From the NCBI GenBank assembly GCA_022819505.1, contig JAJEHD010000013.1, positions 286,653 to 350,652 of the forward strand: a DNA stretch of 64,000 nt, in the 5' to 3' direction. The DNA comes from Acidimicrobiia bacterium. GTDB lineage: Bacteria; Actinomycetota; Acidimicrobiia; Acidimicrobiales; Aldehydirespiratoraceae. Below are positions 33,326 to 42,443 of this stretch, piece after piece. Every line of letters begins with the position of its first letter. The first letter of the stretch is position 1. The position numbers and the translations under genes are program-made. The notes beneath the pieces were generated by a model, which was not told where the DNA came from, ran no database searches, and saw only the letters and a program-made list of their open reading frames with translations.

Positions 33326-33830
33326 CGTCCGAAGTGAGCAGCGATAGAGACACCAAACCACAGCAGAGGGTCTCGGCCCGAAGCAGTGGAGAGGAGTCGA
33401 TGGAGCGGTCCGCAGAGGACACCCAGCCAACCAGGCCAGTTCCCTAGGGAGCAGGTGGGTCAGCCGGGGACACGGAGGTTCTTCTCCGGGTGAGCGGTAG
33501 GAATCCCCGACGGGGGAGGGCAACCGCAAAGCCGAAGGAGGATCGCCTCACCGGGAAGCCCGGTGACAACCGAACACACCGCCGGGTGCGAGAGGGAGTC
33601 ACCGGAACCGCCTCCAGGTGAGGGTGTCGCACAGGCATCGGAATCGAATCCGATCCCGACGGGGATAGGAGCGGAGCCGGAGCCAGGTGCGGTGCCGACG
33701 GGCACCACCGGAGGATTCGGATTCACGCCACGGAGCCGTCCGGGGCGAGGATCAGGGCACAGGACCGGATACGGGAATGGGCCCCGGAGTACCGCAGACT
33801 CCGCCGGGAGGATGCGGTCGGTGGTAAGGC
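33326..33830 (+). ncRNA. Structured non-coding RNA resembling HEARO/omega RNA (IscB-associated guide RNA), no nuclease gene nearby
   Basis: Long non-coding stretch full of perfect hairpins: TCCCC/GGGGGA (33504-33508/33512-33517), TCACCGGG/CCCGGTGA (33548-33555/33559-33566), GTGCGA/TCGCAC (33586-33591/33627-33632), ATCGGA/TCCGAT (33637-33642/33649-33654), GGTGCC/GGCACC (33691-33696/33701-33706), CCGGGGC/GCCCCGG (33740-33746/33781-33787) and ACCGCA/TGCGGT (33791-33796/33813-33818). Segments such as GGCAACCGCAAAGCCGAAGG, GGTGACAACCGAACACACCG and GAGTCACCGGAACCGCCTCC match my memory of the HEARO/omega RNA core in order. Ends are uncertain. No RNase P, tmRNA or group II domain V signature was found. 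Identification is from memory and needs a covariance search. Confidence 0.55.
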
Positions 33831-33835
33831 GCACT

Positions 33836-33887
33836 CGGAGCCCCGAGAAGTTGAGCGGCGCAGGTCGCGAGGCTACTCGGGGCTCCG
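33836..33887 (+). repeat. 12-bp perfect inverted repeat upstream of the FAD oxidoreductase
   Basis: CGGAGCCCCGAG (33836-33847) and CTCGGGGCTCCG (33876-33887) are perfect complements with a 28-nt loop. It could terminate the upstream RNA, attenuate the downstream operon, or be the subterminal hairpin of an IS200/IS605-like element. It ends 47 bp before the next ATG. Confidence 0.65.
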
Positions 33888-33934
33888 TCGCGTCCCGGCC
33901 GCGGCCGCGCCCGGCCCGTACACTCAGGCCGCAG

Positions 33935-35404
33935 ATGGTCAGTGACAACGCAGCGAAAGCCGGGCCGGTGATCATCGGCGCCGGACCGGCCGGGCTGACC
34001 GCGGCCTACCAGTTCGCCAAGCACGGCGTCACCAGCACCGTGGTGGAGGCCACCTCCGAGGTGGGCGGCATCTCCCAGACGGTGCAGCGCGACGGATGGC
34101 GCTTCGACATCGGCGGGCACCGGTTCTTCACCAAGGTCGGCGCGGTGCGGGACTTGTGGCACGAGATCCTGGGCTCCGAGGACTTCCTGGTGCGGCCCCG
34201 GTTGAGCCGCATCTACTACGGCGGGAAGTTCTACGACTACCCGCTGAACATCCGCAACGCCCTGTCGAACCTCGGCCCGGTCGAGGCCGCCCGGTGCGCG
34301 GCCTCATACGCATGGGCCCGGCTGCGACCGCCCAAGGACCAGAGCTCCTTCGAGGGCTACATGGCGGCCCAGTTCGGATGGCGCCTCTACCGGACCTTCT
34401 TCAAGACCTACACCGAGAAGGTGTGGGGCGTCCCCGCCACCGAGATCCAGGCCGACTGGGCGGCCCAGCGCATCAAGAACCTCAACCTGTTGAGAGCGGT
34501 CACCAACGCCCTGATGCCACGCCGCCGGGCCACGTCGATCACAAGCCTCATCGACTCCTTCGAATACCCCCGCCACGGCCCGGGGATGATGTGGGAGACG
34601 TGTGCCGGCCTCGTGCAGGCCCGCGGGGCGCGGTTGCTCATGGAGCACCCGGTCACTTCGGTGCGCCACCGCGGCGGGCGGGCGGTGTCGGTGGTGGCCC
34701 GGACCGGCGACCGCGACGTGGAGGTCGTGTGCAGCAGCGTGATCTCGTCGATGCCGCTCCCGCTGCTGGTGGCGTCGATGGACCCGGCGCCCCCGCCGGA
34801 GGTGCTGGAAGCGGCCAGGGGCCTCACCTTCAGGGACTTCCTGACCGTCGCCCTGGCCGTGCCGGCCGATTCGGCCTTCGCCGACAACTGGATCTACATC
34901 CACTCCCCCGACGTGCGGGTGGGCCGGGTGCAGAACTTCCGGTCGTGGTCGCCGCACATGGTGCCCGATGAGGGCATGACCTGCTTGGGTCTCGAGTACT
35001 TCGTGTTCGAGGGAGACGACCTCTGGACCACGCCCGACGAGGAGTTGGTGTCGCTGGCGTCCCGCGAGCTGGAGGCGCTCGGCCTGGTCCCCGCCGGCGC
35101 GGTGGCCGAAGGATGGGTGGTCCGGATGCCCAAGGCCTACCCCATGTACTCCCGGGGCTACCAGCGCCACGTCGAGGTGCTCAGATCGTGGCTCGAGTCC
35201 AACGCCTCCAACGTCTGGCCGGTCGGGCGCAACGGCATGCACCGCTACAACAACCAGGACCACTCCATGTTCACCGCCATGCTCGCGGTGGAGAACATCG
35301 TGCTGGGCACAGCCCACGACGTGTGGAGCGTCAACGTCGAGTCCGAGTACCACGAGGAGCTCGACGAAGCCTCGGCCCCCGCTCCGTCACCCCGGCCCGA
35401 CTAG
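33935..35404 (+). CDS. FAD-dependent oxidoreductase, UDP-galactopyranose mutase/protoporphyrinogen oxidase-like
   Basis: Flavoprotein of 489 aa. The N-terminal dinucleotide fold is PVIIGAGPAGLTAAYQFAKH with VVEATSEVGGISQTV, then the FDIGGHRFFTK motif shared with UDP-galactopyranose mutase-like amine oxidases; the C-terminal FAD-contact region is VGRNGMHRYNNQDHSM. The ATG at 33935 puts the flavin fold at the N-terminus. The frame is open back to 33563, but that stretch is the structured RNA region and is low-complexity in translation. First of three genes for surface glycan; it may make a sugar-nucleotide precursor, which is inference. Confidence 0.82.
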   Translation: MVSDNAAKAGPVIIGAGPAGLTAAYQFAKHGVTSTVVEATSEVGGISQTVQRDGWRFDIGGHRFFTKVGAVRDLWHEILGSEDFLVRPRLSRIYYGGKFYDYPLNIRNALSNLGPVEAARCAASYAWARLRPPKDQSSFEGYMAAQFGWRLYRTFFKTYTEKVWGVPATEIQADWAAQRIKNLNLLRAVTNALMPRRRATSITSLIDSFEYPRHGPGMMWETCAGLVQARGARLLMEHPVTSVRHRGGRAVSVVARTGDRDVEVVCSSVISSMPLPLLVASMDPAPPPEVLEAARGLTFRDFLTVALAVPADSAFADNWIYIHSPDVRVGRVQNFRSWSPHMVPDEGMTCLGLEYFVFEGDDLWTTPDEELVSLASRELEALGLVPAGAVAEGWVVRMPKAYPMYSRGYQRHVEVLRSWLESNASNVWPVGRNGMHRYNNQDHSMFTAMLAVENIVLGTAHDVWSVNVESEYHEELDEASAPAPSPRPD

Positions 35405-35427
35405 CGGGCCCGCTACGATCCGGCGCC

Positions 35428-36579
35428 GTGGCGACAGTGGCCAAGATCGGCGATCTGGCCGCCGAGGCCGGACTGCGCCGTATCCATGTGCTCGCCTGGC
35501 GCGATCTCGACGACATCGAGGCCGGCGGCTCCGAGCTCCACGCCGACCGCATCGCCCGCCTGTGGGCCGAGGCCGGCATCGAGGTGACGATGCGGACCTC
35601 GTTCTCGGCCGGTTCACCTTCGGTGGCCGTCCGGTCCGGCTACCGGGTGATCCGCCGGGGCGGGCGGTACATGGTCTTCCCCCGAGCTGTCCTGGCCGAA
35701 CTGGCAGGAGGGCACGGAGCCAGGGACGGGCTCGTCGAGATCTGGAACGGTATGCCGTTCCTGTCGCCGGTGTGGGCGCGCCGCCCGCGCACCGTCTGGG
35801 TGCACCAGCCCCACACCGAGCTCTGGGACCGGGTGCTGCCCCGCGGCCGGGCCACCGCGGGCCGGATCTTCGAGCGCGACCTGGCACCCCGGCTGTACCG
35901 CAGCACCCCGGTGGTGACCCTGTCGGAGTCGGTGCGCCGCCAGTTGGTGGACGCATTCCGCCTCCGGCCCGAGCACGTCCACGTCGTGCCGCCCGGGATA
36001 GACGACCGGTTCGTGCCGAACCCCCGGGCCCGGGACCCGGAGCCGCTGCTGGTGGCGGTGGGCCGGCTCACCGCCGCCAAGCAATTCGACAGGGTGATCC
36101 GGGCGGTGACCCGGCTCCGGGAGCGCGCTCCGGCCCGGCTGGTGATCGCGGGCGCGGGCACTGAGCGGGACCGGCTGGCGAGCCTGGTGTCCGCGCTGGA
36201 CGCCGAGGCCTGGTGCGAGCTGGCCGGCCACGTCGACGACGACGCGCTGGCCTCCCTGTACCAGCGGGCGTGGGTGCTGGTCAGCGCCTCCTCCGCCGAG
36301 GGCTGGGGCATGACCATCACCGAGGCGGCCGCCTGCGGAACCCCCGCCGTCGTCTCGGACATACCGGGCCACACCGACGCCGTCAACGACGGTGAGACCG
36401 GCCACTTGGCCGCACGCGACAGCGACTTCGTCGATGCCCTGGCGAGGATCATCAACGACCCGGCTCACCGCGCCCGCCTGGGCGACGCGGCCAGGGCGCG
36501 GGCGTCCAGCCTGACCTGGGAGCGCACCGCCCACGACACGCTGGCCGTGCTGGCCGGCGAGGTCCGCCGCAAGCACTGA
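35428..36579 (+). CDS. Glycosyltransferase family 4 protein
   Basis: GT-B glycosyltransferase of 383 aa. The N-terminal acceptor half starts RRIHVLAWRDLDDIEAGGSE, a pattern of the GT4 group in actinobacterial cell-wall loci. The C-terminal donor half has LLVAVGRLTAAKQFDRVI and the nucleotide-sugar motif SSAEGWGMTITEAAACGTPAV with the conserved E-x7-E. GTG start 23 bp after the FAD gene; a nearby GTG at 35437 is an alternative. Its stop overlaps the ATG of the AftD-like gene, so the two are coupled. Confidence 0.88.
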   Translation: MATVAKIGDLAAEAGLRRIHVLAWRDLDDIEAGGSELHADRIARLWAEAGIEVTMRTSFSAGSPSVAVRSGYRVIRRGGRYMVFPRAVLAELAGGHGARDGLVEIWNGMPFLSPVWARRPRTVWVHQPHTELWDRVLPRGRATAGRIFERDLAPRLYRSTPVVTLSESVRRQLVDAFRLRPEHVHVVPPGIDDRFVPNPRARDPEPLLVAVGRLTAAKQFDRVIRAVTRLRERAPARLVIAGAGTERDRLASLVSALDAEAWCELAGHVDDDALASLYQRAWVLVSASSAEGWGMTITEAAACGTPAVVSDIPGHTDAVNDGETGHLAARDSDFVDALARIINDPAHRARLGDAARARASSLTWERTAHDTLAVLAGEVRRKH

Positions 36580-39500
36580 TGCCGCCGGCGCTGATGATGT
36601 GGGCACGCCGGGCCGTGGCGTGGTGGCGCCACCGATCCCGGTGGACGATCGCGATGGCGGCCGCGGTCGCCTACGGGCCGCTTCTGGCGTCCAGCCCCGG
36701 GCTGGTAGGGGCCGACACGAAGACCTACCTCTATCTCGACCCGGGCCGGCTCATGAGCCAGGCCGGTGTGCTGTGGGACGCCGACCGGGCGCTGGGAACG
36801 GTCACCCACCAGAACATCGGCTTCCTGTGGCCGATGGGCCCCTTCTACTGGTTCTTCGAGATGCTGGGCGCTCCCGACTGGGTGGCCCAGCGCCTGTGGG
36901 TCGGCACGCTGCTGTTCGCGGCCGGTCTCGGGGTCCGCTACCTGTTGCGCACCCTCGGTTTCGAGGGCCGGGGCCTGCTGATCGCCATGCTCGCCTACGA
37001 GCTGAGTCCCTACGCGCTGAACTACTCGGCTCGCATCTCGGCCGTTCTGCTGCCCTGGGCCGGGTTGGGCTGGCTGATCGGGCTGACCGTCCGCTCGGCA
37101 CGCGCCGGCGGCTGGCGGCACCCGGCGCTCTTCGCGCTCGCGGTCGTGACCGTCGGCAGCGTCAACGCCACCAGTCTGGCGCTGGCCGGGCTCGGGCCGG
37201 TGCTGTGGCTGGTCCACGCCGCGGTCACCGACCGCAGCATCGGACCGCGCCGGGCGCTGGCGACCGCGGCCCGCATCGGCGTGCTCACCGTGGGCGTCTC
37301 GCTGTGGTGGATGGCGGGTCTGGGGTTGCAGGGCGGCTACAGCCTGAACGTCCTGCGCTACACCGAGAGCCGCGAGGTGGTGGCGCTGGCCTCGACCGCT
37401 CCCGAAGTGCTGCGCGGCCTCGGCTACTGGTTCTTCTACGGCAACGACAAGCTCGGACCCTGGATCGAGCCCAGCGTCGCCTACACCCAGGGCGGGTGGC
37501 TGATCTTCGTCGGGTTCGGGCTGGCCGTGCTTGCGCTTACATCGGCCGCGCTGGTGCGTTGGCGCCACCGGAGCTACTTCGTGCTGCTGGCCGCGGTGGG
37601 CGCCCTGATCGCGGTGGGATTCCACCCGCCCGAGGATCCATCGCTGCTTGGATCGCTCTTCGAGCGCTACTCCCGCACCGGTCCGCTGCTGGCCATGCGC
37701 TCGCTGCCGCGGGCTGTTCCCCTTCTGGCGCTGGCCATGGCGGTGCTGCTCGGCGTCGGTGTCAATGCCCTGGCCTCGAGGATGCGCAGGGTCGGAGCGG
37801 TCGCGGCCGGGCTGGTGCTGGTCGGCATCGTGCTCAACAACCCGGCCATGTGGAGGATCCGCATGGTGGAGGAGCACCTCAGCCGGCCCGAGGAGATACC
37901 CGAGTACTGGCTGGAGGCGGCCGAGGCCCTCGACCGCGGCAACGACACCGGCGAGAGCCGTGTGTGGGAGATCCCAGGATCGGACTTCGCCTCCTACCGC
38001 TGGGGCAACACCGTGGACCCCGTCACGCCGGGCCTGATGGACCGGGGCTACGTCGCCCGCGAGCTGGTGCCATTCGGCTCGGCCCAGTCGGCGTCGCTCC
38101 TCGGCGCCGCTGATCGGCGGCTCCAGGAGGGAACGCTGGATCCAGCCGGCCTGGCGCCAGTGGCCCGGCTCATGTCCGTGGGGGACGTGGTGCACCGCGC
38201 CGACCTGATCTTCGAGCGCTACCGGACTCCGAGGCCGGTTGAGACGGCCGAGTTCCTCCGCCGGGTACCGGGCCTGGGGACGGCTGAGGGTTTCGGCGAG
38301 CCCGTGCCCAACGTGGCCGGCCCTGAACAGACCCTGATCGACGAGATCCACCTGGCCCGCCCCGCCGGCGCCGAGCATCCCTCGCCGGTATCCCGCTACG
38401 AGGTCGACGATCCGCTGCCGGTGGTGCGCACCCGGCCGGTGGCCGGGGCGACGGTGCTCGTCGGTGACGCCGACGGGATCATCGACGCGGCCGGGGCGGG
38501 GGTCATCGACCTCGACCGGTCCCTGGTGTTCGCCGCGGATATGGCCGCCGATCCGGCGCTCGGCGACTTGGTGCTGTCGGAGCCGGCCCACATTGTGGTG
38601 ACCGACTCCAACCGGCGCCGGGCCCAGCGCTGGGGGACTCTGCGGGAGAACCGGGGCCACACCGAGCAGGCCTCCGAGCAGCCGATGAGCCACGACCCTC
38701 TCGACAACCGCCTGCCCGCGTTCGACTACGAGGCCATCGCGGCCAACACCGGCCCGGTAGACGAGGTCCGCACCGTGAGCGAGCAGCGCGGCCCGGTGGC
38801 GGTCCAGGCCACCGCCTACGGCAACCCGGTCACCTACACCAACGACGACCGGCCCTACAACGCCCTGGACGGCTCGCTGGAGACGGCCTGGGTGGTGGCC
38901 GCGTTCAGCGAGGCCATCGGCGAGCGGCTGCGCCTGACGCTGGCCGAGCCGGCGGTGGTGGAGACGATGCGCCTGGTGCAGCCCCAGGACCGCTCGGAAC
39001 GCCACACCGTCGAGAACGACCGCCACATCACCGAGGTGGAGATCCGCGTCGACTCCGGTCGCCCGGTCACCGTCGCGCTGGACGGGAGGTCGCTGTCGCC
39101 GGAGGGCCAGACGGTTCCGTTACAGATGGAGGCGTCGGTGATCGAGATCGAGATAACCGGCACGAGCATCGGGCGCCGGGTCACCTACCCCGCGGTGGCG
39201 CCGGTCGGCTTCGCCGAGGTCGACCTCGGCCTCGGGCCGGTGCTGGAGGTGATACGCACCCCCCGGGCCCTGCTCGACCGCATAGGCGGCGGACTCGACG
39301 ACCACACAGTGACCGTGGTGCTTACGCGGGAGCGGTCCGACCCCAGGGAGCCGGTGCGCACCGACCCGGAATTACAGATGGTGCGAGCAGTCCCGCTGCC
39401 GGGCGGCTTGGAGGTCGAGATCTCGGGCACGGCCCGGCTGGCGACCACCGCACCTGCAGAGCTGATCGACGAACTCGTCGGGCTGGCCGGTACGGCCGCA

Positions 39501-40967
39501 GGCGGAGCGTCGTCGTCGGGACATCTGGCGGGCGACCTTCCCAGCCGGGCGTCCGCGGTCCTCGACGGAGACGGGACGACCGCGTGGACCGGCCGTTTCG
39601 GCCCGCAGGCTGGCCAGTGGCTGGAGCTGAGCCGCGCGGTGCCGTTCGAGCCGGGATCCATCGAGCTCGACGTCGTGGTGGACGAAATCCACTCCGCCCC
39701 GGCCGCGGTTCAGGTACTGGTGGACGGCACCGACGCGGGGACCTACGAACTGGATCTCCGGAGTGCGCCGGCGGGTACCGCGCCCGACACGACCGCGACC
39801 GTGACCATTCCGCTGGCGAGGGGCGGAACAACGCTGCGGCTGGTGTTCGTCGAGGTGATCGAGCGCCCGACCCGGGACTGGTACAGCAACGGGTTCGTGG
39901 CCCTGCCGGTGTCGGTGGCCGAGGTGCGGGTCGGCGACAGCCCGAGGCTCGGCCCGACCGCCGGCATCGACACGGGCTGCCGCGACGATCTGTTGACCAT
40001 CGACGGCCGGGCTGTGCCGGTGCGCATAACCGGCACGGCCGCCGACGGGCTGGCCCGCCGCGAGCTGAGGGTCGAGGGTTGCGCTCCGGCCGCGCTCGGG
40101 ACCCCGGAGGGCCTGATCATGACCGCGCCCGGATCACGCACCGGCTTCGACATCGACCAACTCGTGCTGAGCGGGCCGCAGCGGACGCTCCCGCCGGCAG
40201 GCACCGGCCGCGTGGACGCGGTCCGCCACAGTGACACCTCCTACACCGTGCGGGTGCCTGGCCGGGACACCGGTCGCTGGCTGGTGCTGGGGCAGAGCCA
40301 CAACCGGGGCTGGGAGGCCACCGTCGACGGTGCCGATCTGGGTCCGCCAGTGGTGATCGACGGCTTCGCCAACGGCTGGCTGCTGCCCGCCGGAGGGGAC
40401 GGGGTGGTAGAGCTGCGCTGGACGCCCCAGAGGCTGGTGGACTGGGCCCTGCGCCTGTCGGTGCTGGCCGTGGTCGCGGTTGCGCTGATCGCCTGGCGGG
40501 GCCGCCCCGACCGCGGCCCGCCCCGCTCGACTCTGGCCCGCACCGAGCCCGACCGGCCCGTCCTGCGCTGGCCCTGGCACCAGGCAGCGGTGCAGCCCTC
40601 GTCAACGACTGCGGTCGTCATCGCGGCCGCGGCTGCCACCGCTCTGGCCGCGACTAGCGTGCCCGACTGGCACGCCATGGCGCTGCTCGCGGGGGTGGTG
40701 ACCGTGCTCGCCCTGCGCCACCGCCGGCTGTGGTGGCTGCCGCCGATGACCGCCGCCGTGTCGCTGGGTATCGCCGCGCTGTTCGTGCTGATCCAGCAGT
40801 ACCGTCTGCGCTACCCGCCCGACTTCATCTGGCCGTTCAGGTTCGAGTCGGTCCACATCGTCGGCATGGCCGCCATCCTGGCCCTGGCCTGCGACTACGC
40901 CGTCGCCCTGGTCCAAGCCCGCGGCGACCGGAGGCGCCCTACCGCAGGGGCATCGAAGCGGGGGTGA
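36579..40967 (+). CDS. AftD-like alpha-(1->3)-arabinofuranosyltransferase (DUF3367 family)
   Basis: Very large membrane glycosyltransferase, 1462 aa. The N-terminal GT-C half (about 1-430) has about a dozen membrane segments and the family signature [20 protein letters not shown] and [21 protein letters not shown] long extracellular region (about 450-1270) contains two discoidin/F5-8-type carbohydrate-binding modules ([25 protein letters not shown]). A final group of membrane helices closes the protein. In mycobacteria AftD branches arabinan of the cell wall from a decaprenyl-phosphate donor. ATG overlaps the upstream stop; the last 29 bp overlap the end of gltD. Confidence 0.9.
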   Translation: MPPALMMWARRAVAWWRHRSRWTIAMAAAVAYGPLLASSPGLVGADTKTYLYLDPGRLMSQAGVLWDADRALGTVTHQNIGFLWPMGPFYWFFEMLGAPDWVAQRLWVGTLLFAAGLGVRYLLRTLGFEGRGLLIAMLAYELSPYALNYSARISAVLLPWAGLGWLIGLTVRSARAGGWRHPALFALAVVTVGSVNATSLALAGLGPVLWLVHAAVTDRSIGPRRALATAARIGVLTVGVSLWWMAGLGLQGGYSLNVLRYTESREVVALASTAPEVLRGLGYWFFYGNDKLGPWIEPSVAYTQGGWLIFVGFGLAVLALTSAALVRWRHRSYFVLLAAVGALIAVGFHPPEDPSLLGSLFERYSRTGPLLAMRSLPRAVPLLALAMAVLLGVGVNALASRMRRVGAVAAGLVLVGIVLNNPAMWRIRMVEEHLSRPEEIPEYWLEAAEALDRGNDTGESRVWEIPGSDFASYRWGNTVDPVTPGLMDRGYVARELVPFGSAQSASLLGAADRRLQEGTLDPAGLAPVARLMSVGDVVHRADLIFERYRTPRPVETAEFLRRVPGLGTAEGFGEPVPNVAGPEQTLIDEIHLARPAGAEHPSPVSRYEVDDPLPVVRTRPVAGATVLVGDADGIIDAAGAGVIDLDRSLVFAADMAADPALGDLVLSEPAHIVVTDSNRRRAQRWGTLRENRGHTEQASEQPMSHDPLDNRLPAFDYEAIAANTGPVDEVRTVSEQRGPVAVQATAYGNPVTYTNDDRPYNALDGSLETAWVVAAFSEAIGERLRLTLAEPAVVETMRLVQPQDRSERHTVENDRHITEVEIRVDSGRPVTVALDGRSLSPEGQTVPLQMEASVIEIEITGTSIGRRVTYPAVAPVGFAEVDLGLGPVLEVIRTPRALLDRIGGGLDDHTVTVVLTRERSDPREPVRTDPELQMVRAVPLPGGLEVEISGTARLATTAPAELIDELVGLAGTAAGGASSSGHLAGDLPSRASAVLDGDGTTAWTGRFGPQAGQWLELSRAVPFEPGSIELDVVVDEIHSAPAAVQVLVDGTDAGTYELDLRSAPAGTAPDTTATVTIPLARGGTTLRLVFVEVIERPTRDWYSNGFVALPVSVAEVRVGDSPRLGPTAGIDTGCRDDLLTIDGRAVPVRITGTAADGLARRELRVEGCAPAALGTPEGLIMTAPGSRTGFDIDQLVLSGPQRTLPPAGTGRVDAVRHSDTSYTVRVPGRDTGRWLVLGQSHNRGWEATVDGADLGPPVVIDGFANGWLLPAGGDGVVELRWTPQRLVDWALRLSVLAVVAVALIAWRGRPDRGPPRSTLARTEPDRPVLRWPWHQAAVQPSSTTAVVIAAAAATALAATSVPDWHAMALLAGVVTVLALRHRRLWWLPPMTAAVSLGIAALFVLIQQYRLRYPPDFIWPFRFESVHIVGMAAILALACDYAVALVQARGDRRRPTAGASKRG

Positions 40968-42402
40968 CCACCGCGGGGAGGTCGGTGGATCCGGTCAGGT
41001 CGGCGTCCACCGCCGCCGCGCAGGCCCGGCCCTCGGCGATGGCCCACACGATCAGGCTCTGGCCCCGCCCCATGTCGCCGCACACGTAGACGCCGTCGAC
41101 GTTGGTGGCCCACCGCTCGTCGCGGGCCACGTTGCCCCGGGGATCGAGCTCCACCCCGAACTGCTCGATGAGCGGGCCCTGCTCGGGACCCACGAAGCCC
41201 ATGGCCAGCAGCACCAGATCGGCGCCTATCTCCTCCTCGGTGCCGGGGATCGGGTCGAAGCTCATCCGGCCGTCGGTGATCGTCTGCTCCACCCGCACGG
41301 TGGCCAGCGCGGCCAGGTTGCCCTGCCCGTCGCCGATGAACTCGGTGGTGTTGATGGCGTAGTCGCGCTCGCCGCCCTCCTCGTGGGCCGACGACACCCG
41401 GTAGATCATGGGCCAGGTCGGCCACGGGTTGGCGTCGGGACGCTCGTCGGGCGGGCGGGGCATGATCTCGAACTGGCGGATGGAGGCCGCCTGCTGGCGG
41501 TGGGCCGTGCCCAGGCAGTCAGCGCCGGTGTCTCCGCCGCCGATGATCACCACCCGCTTGCCCTCGGCGGTGATGGGCGGCTGGTCGAGGTCGCCCTCCT
41601 GGACCCGGTTGGATCCGGGCAGGTACTCCATCGCCTGGTAGACCCCGTTCAGCTCCCGGCCCGGGATGGGCAGGTCCCGCCAGGCAGTGGCCCCGCAGGC
41701 GAGCACCACCGCGTCGAAGCTGTCCATCAGCTCTGCAGCACTGATGTCAGCACCGATGTCCACGCCCGGCCGGAACTCGGTCCCCTCGGCCTCCATCTGG
41801 GCCAGGCGGCGGTCGAGGTGGCGCTTCTCCATCTTGAACTCGGGGATCCCGTAGCGCAGCAGGCCCCCGATCCGATCGGCCCGCTCGAACACCACCACCT
41901 GGTGGCCGGCCCGGGTGAGTTGCTGGGCCGCGGCCAGACCGGCCGGACCCGACCCGACGACGGCCACGCGGTTTCCGGTGCTGACCGCCGCCGGCTGGGG
42001 GACTATCCAGCCCTCGGCCCAGGCCCGGTCGACGATCTCCACCTCGACCTGTTTGATGGTCACCGGCGGCTCATGGATGCCCAGCACGCAGGCCGCCTCG
42101 CACGGTGCCGGGCACAGCCGCCCGGTGAACTCCGGGAAGTTGTTGGTGGCGTGGAGACGCTCGATGGCCCGACGCCAGTGCCGGCGGTACACGAGATCGT
42201 TCCAGTCCGGGATCAGGTTCCCCAGAGGGCAGCCGCTGTTGCAGAACGGGATGCCGCAGTCCATGCAGCGCGACGCCTGATGGCGGAGCTTCTCCTCCGG
42301 GAAATGCTCATACACCTCGCGCCAGTCCCGGAGCCGCACCGGCACCGGCCGACGGGTCGGCAACTCCCGGTCATGGACCAGGAACCCGCGGGGATCAGCC
42401 AC
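40939..42402 (-). CDS. gltD: Glutamate synthase small subunit (GltD)
   Basis: NADPH-oxidising flavoprotein subunit of 487 aa. The N-terminal 4Fe-4S cluster region has [20 protein letters not shown] and [12 protein letters not shown], then the FAD fold ([18 protein letters not shown]) and the NADPH fold ([15 protein letters not shown]). It passes electrons to GltB for glutamate formation from glutamine and 2-oxoglutarate. GTG start 41 bp after gltB on the same strand. Its 3' end overlaps the convergent AftD-like gene by 29 bp. Confidence 0.95.
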   Translation of the reverse strand: MADPRGFLVHDRELPTRRPVPVRLRDWREVYEHFPEEKLRHQASRCMDCGIPFCNSGCPLGNLIPDWNDLVYRRHWRRAIERLHATNNFPEFTGRLCPAPCEAACVLGIHEPPVTIKQVEVEIVDRAWAEGWIVPQPAAVSTGNRVAVVGSGPAGLAAAQQLTRAGHQVVVFERADRIGGLLRYGIPEFKMEKRHLDRRLAQMEAEGTEFRPGVDIGADISAAELMDSFDAVVLACGATAWRDLPIPGRELNGVYQAMEYLPGSNRVQEGDLDQPPITAEGKRVVIIGGGDTGADCLGTAHRQQAASIRQFEIMPRPPDERPDANPWPTWPMIYRVSSAHEEGGERDYAINTTEFIGDGQGNLAALATVRVEQTITDGRMSFDPIPGTEEEIGADLVLLAMGFVGPEQGPLIEQFGVELDPRGNVARDERWATNVDGVYVCGDMGRGQSLIVWAIAEGRACAAAVDADLTGSTDLPAVVTPASMPLR

Positions 42403-42443
42403 GGCCCGATCTCACCCTGAAGTCGAACTTCATGCCAGGGCCC

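Noticed and set aside
33326..33345. Similarity between the predicted RNA 5' end (GTGAGCAGCGA) and the dispersed repeat core (GTGAGCGCAGCGA)
   Set aside because: Needs a 2-nt gap over about 12 bases; too short to argue that the repeat is the guide target.
33326..33830. RNase P RNA, tmRNA or group II intron
   Set aside because: No GAGGAAAGTCC-type RNase P core, no tmRNA-like T-arm or CCA end, no AGC-GAAA domain V hairpin and no reverse transcriptase gene were found.
33563..33934. In-frame upstream extension of the FAD oxidoreductase (124 codons)
   Set aside because: The translation is Pro/Gly/Arg/Ser low-complexity, the DNA is the structured RNA region, and the flavin-binding fold starts directly after the ATG at 33935.
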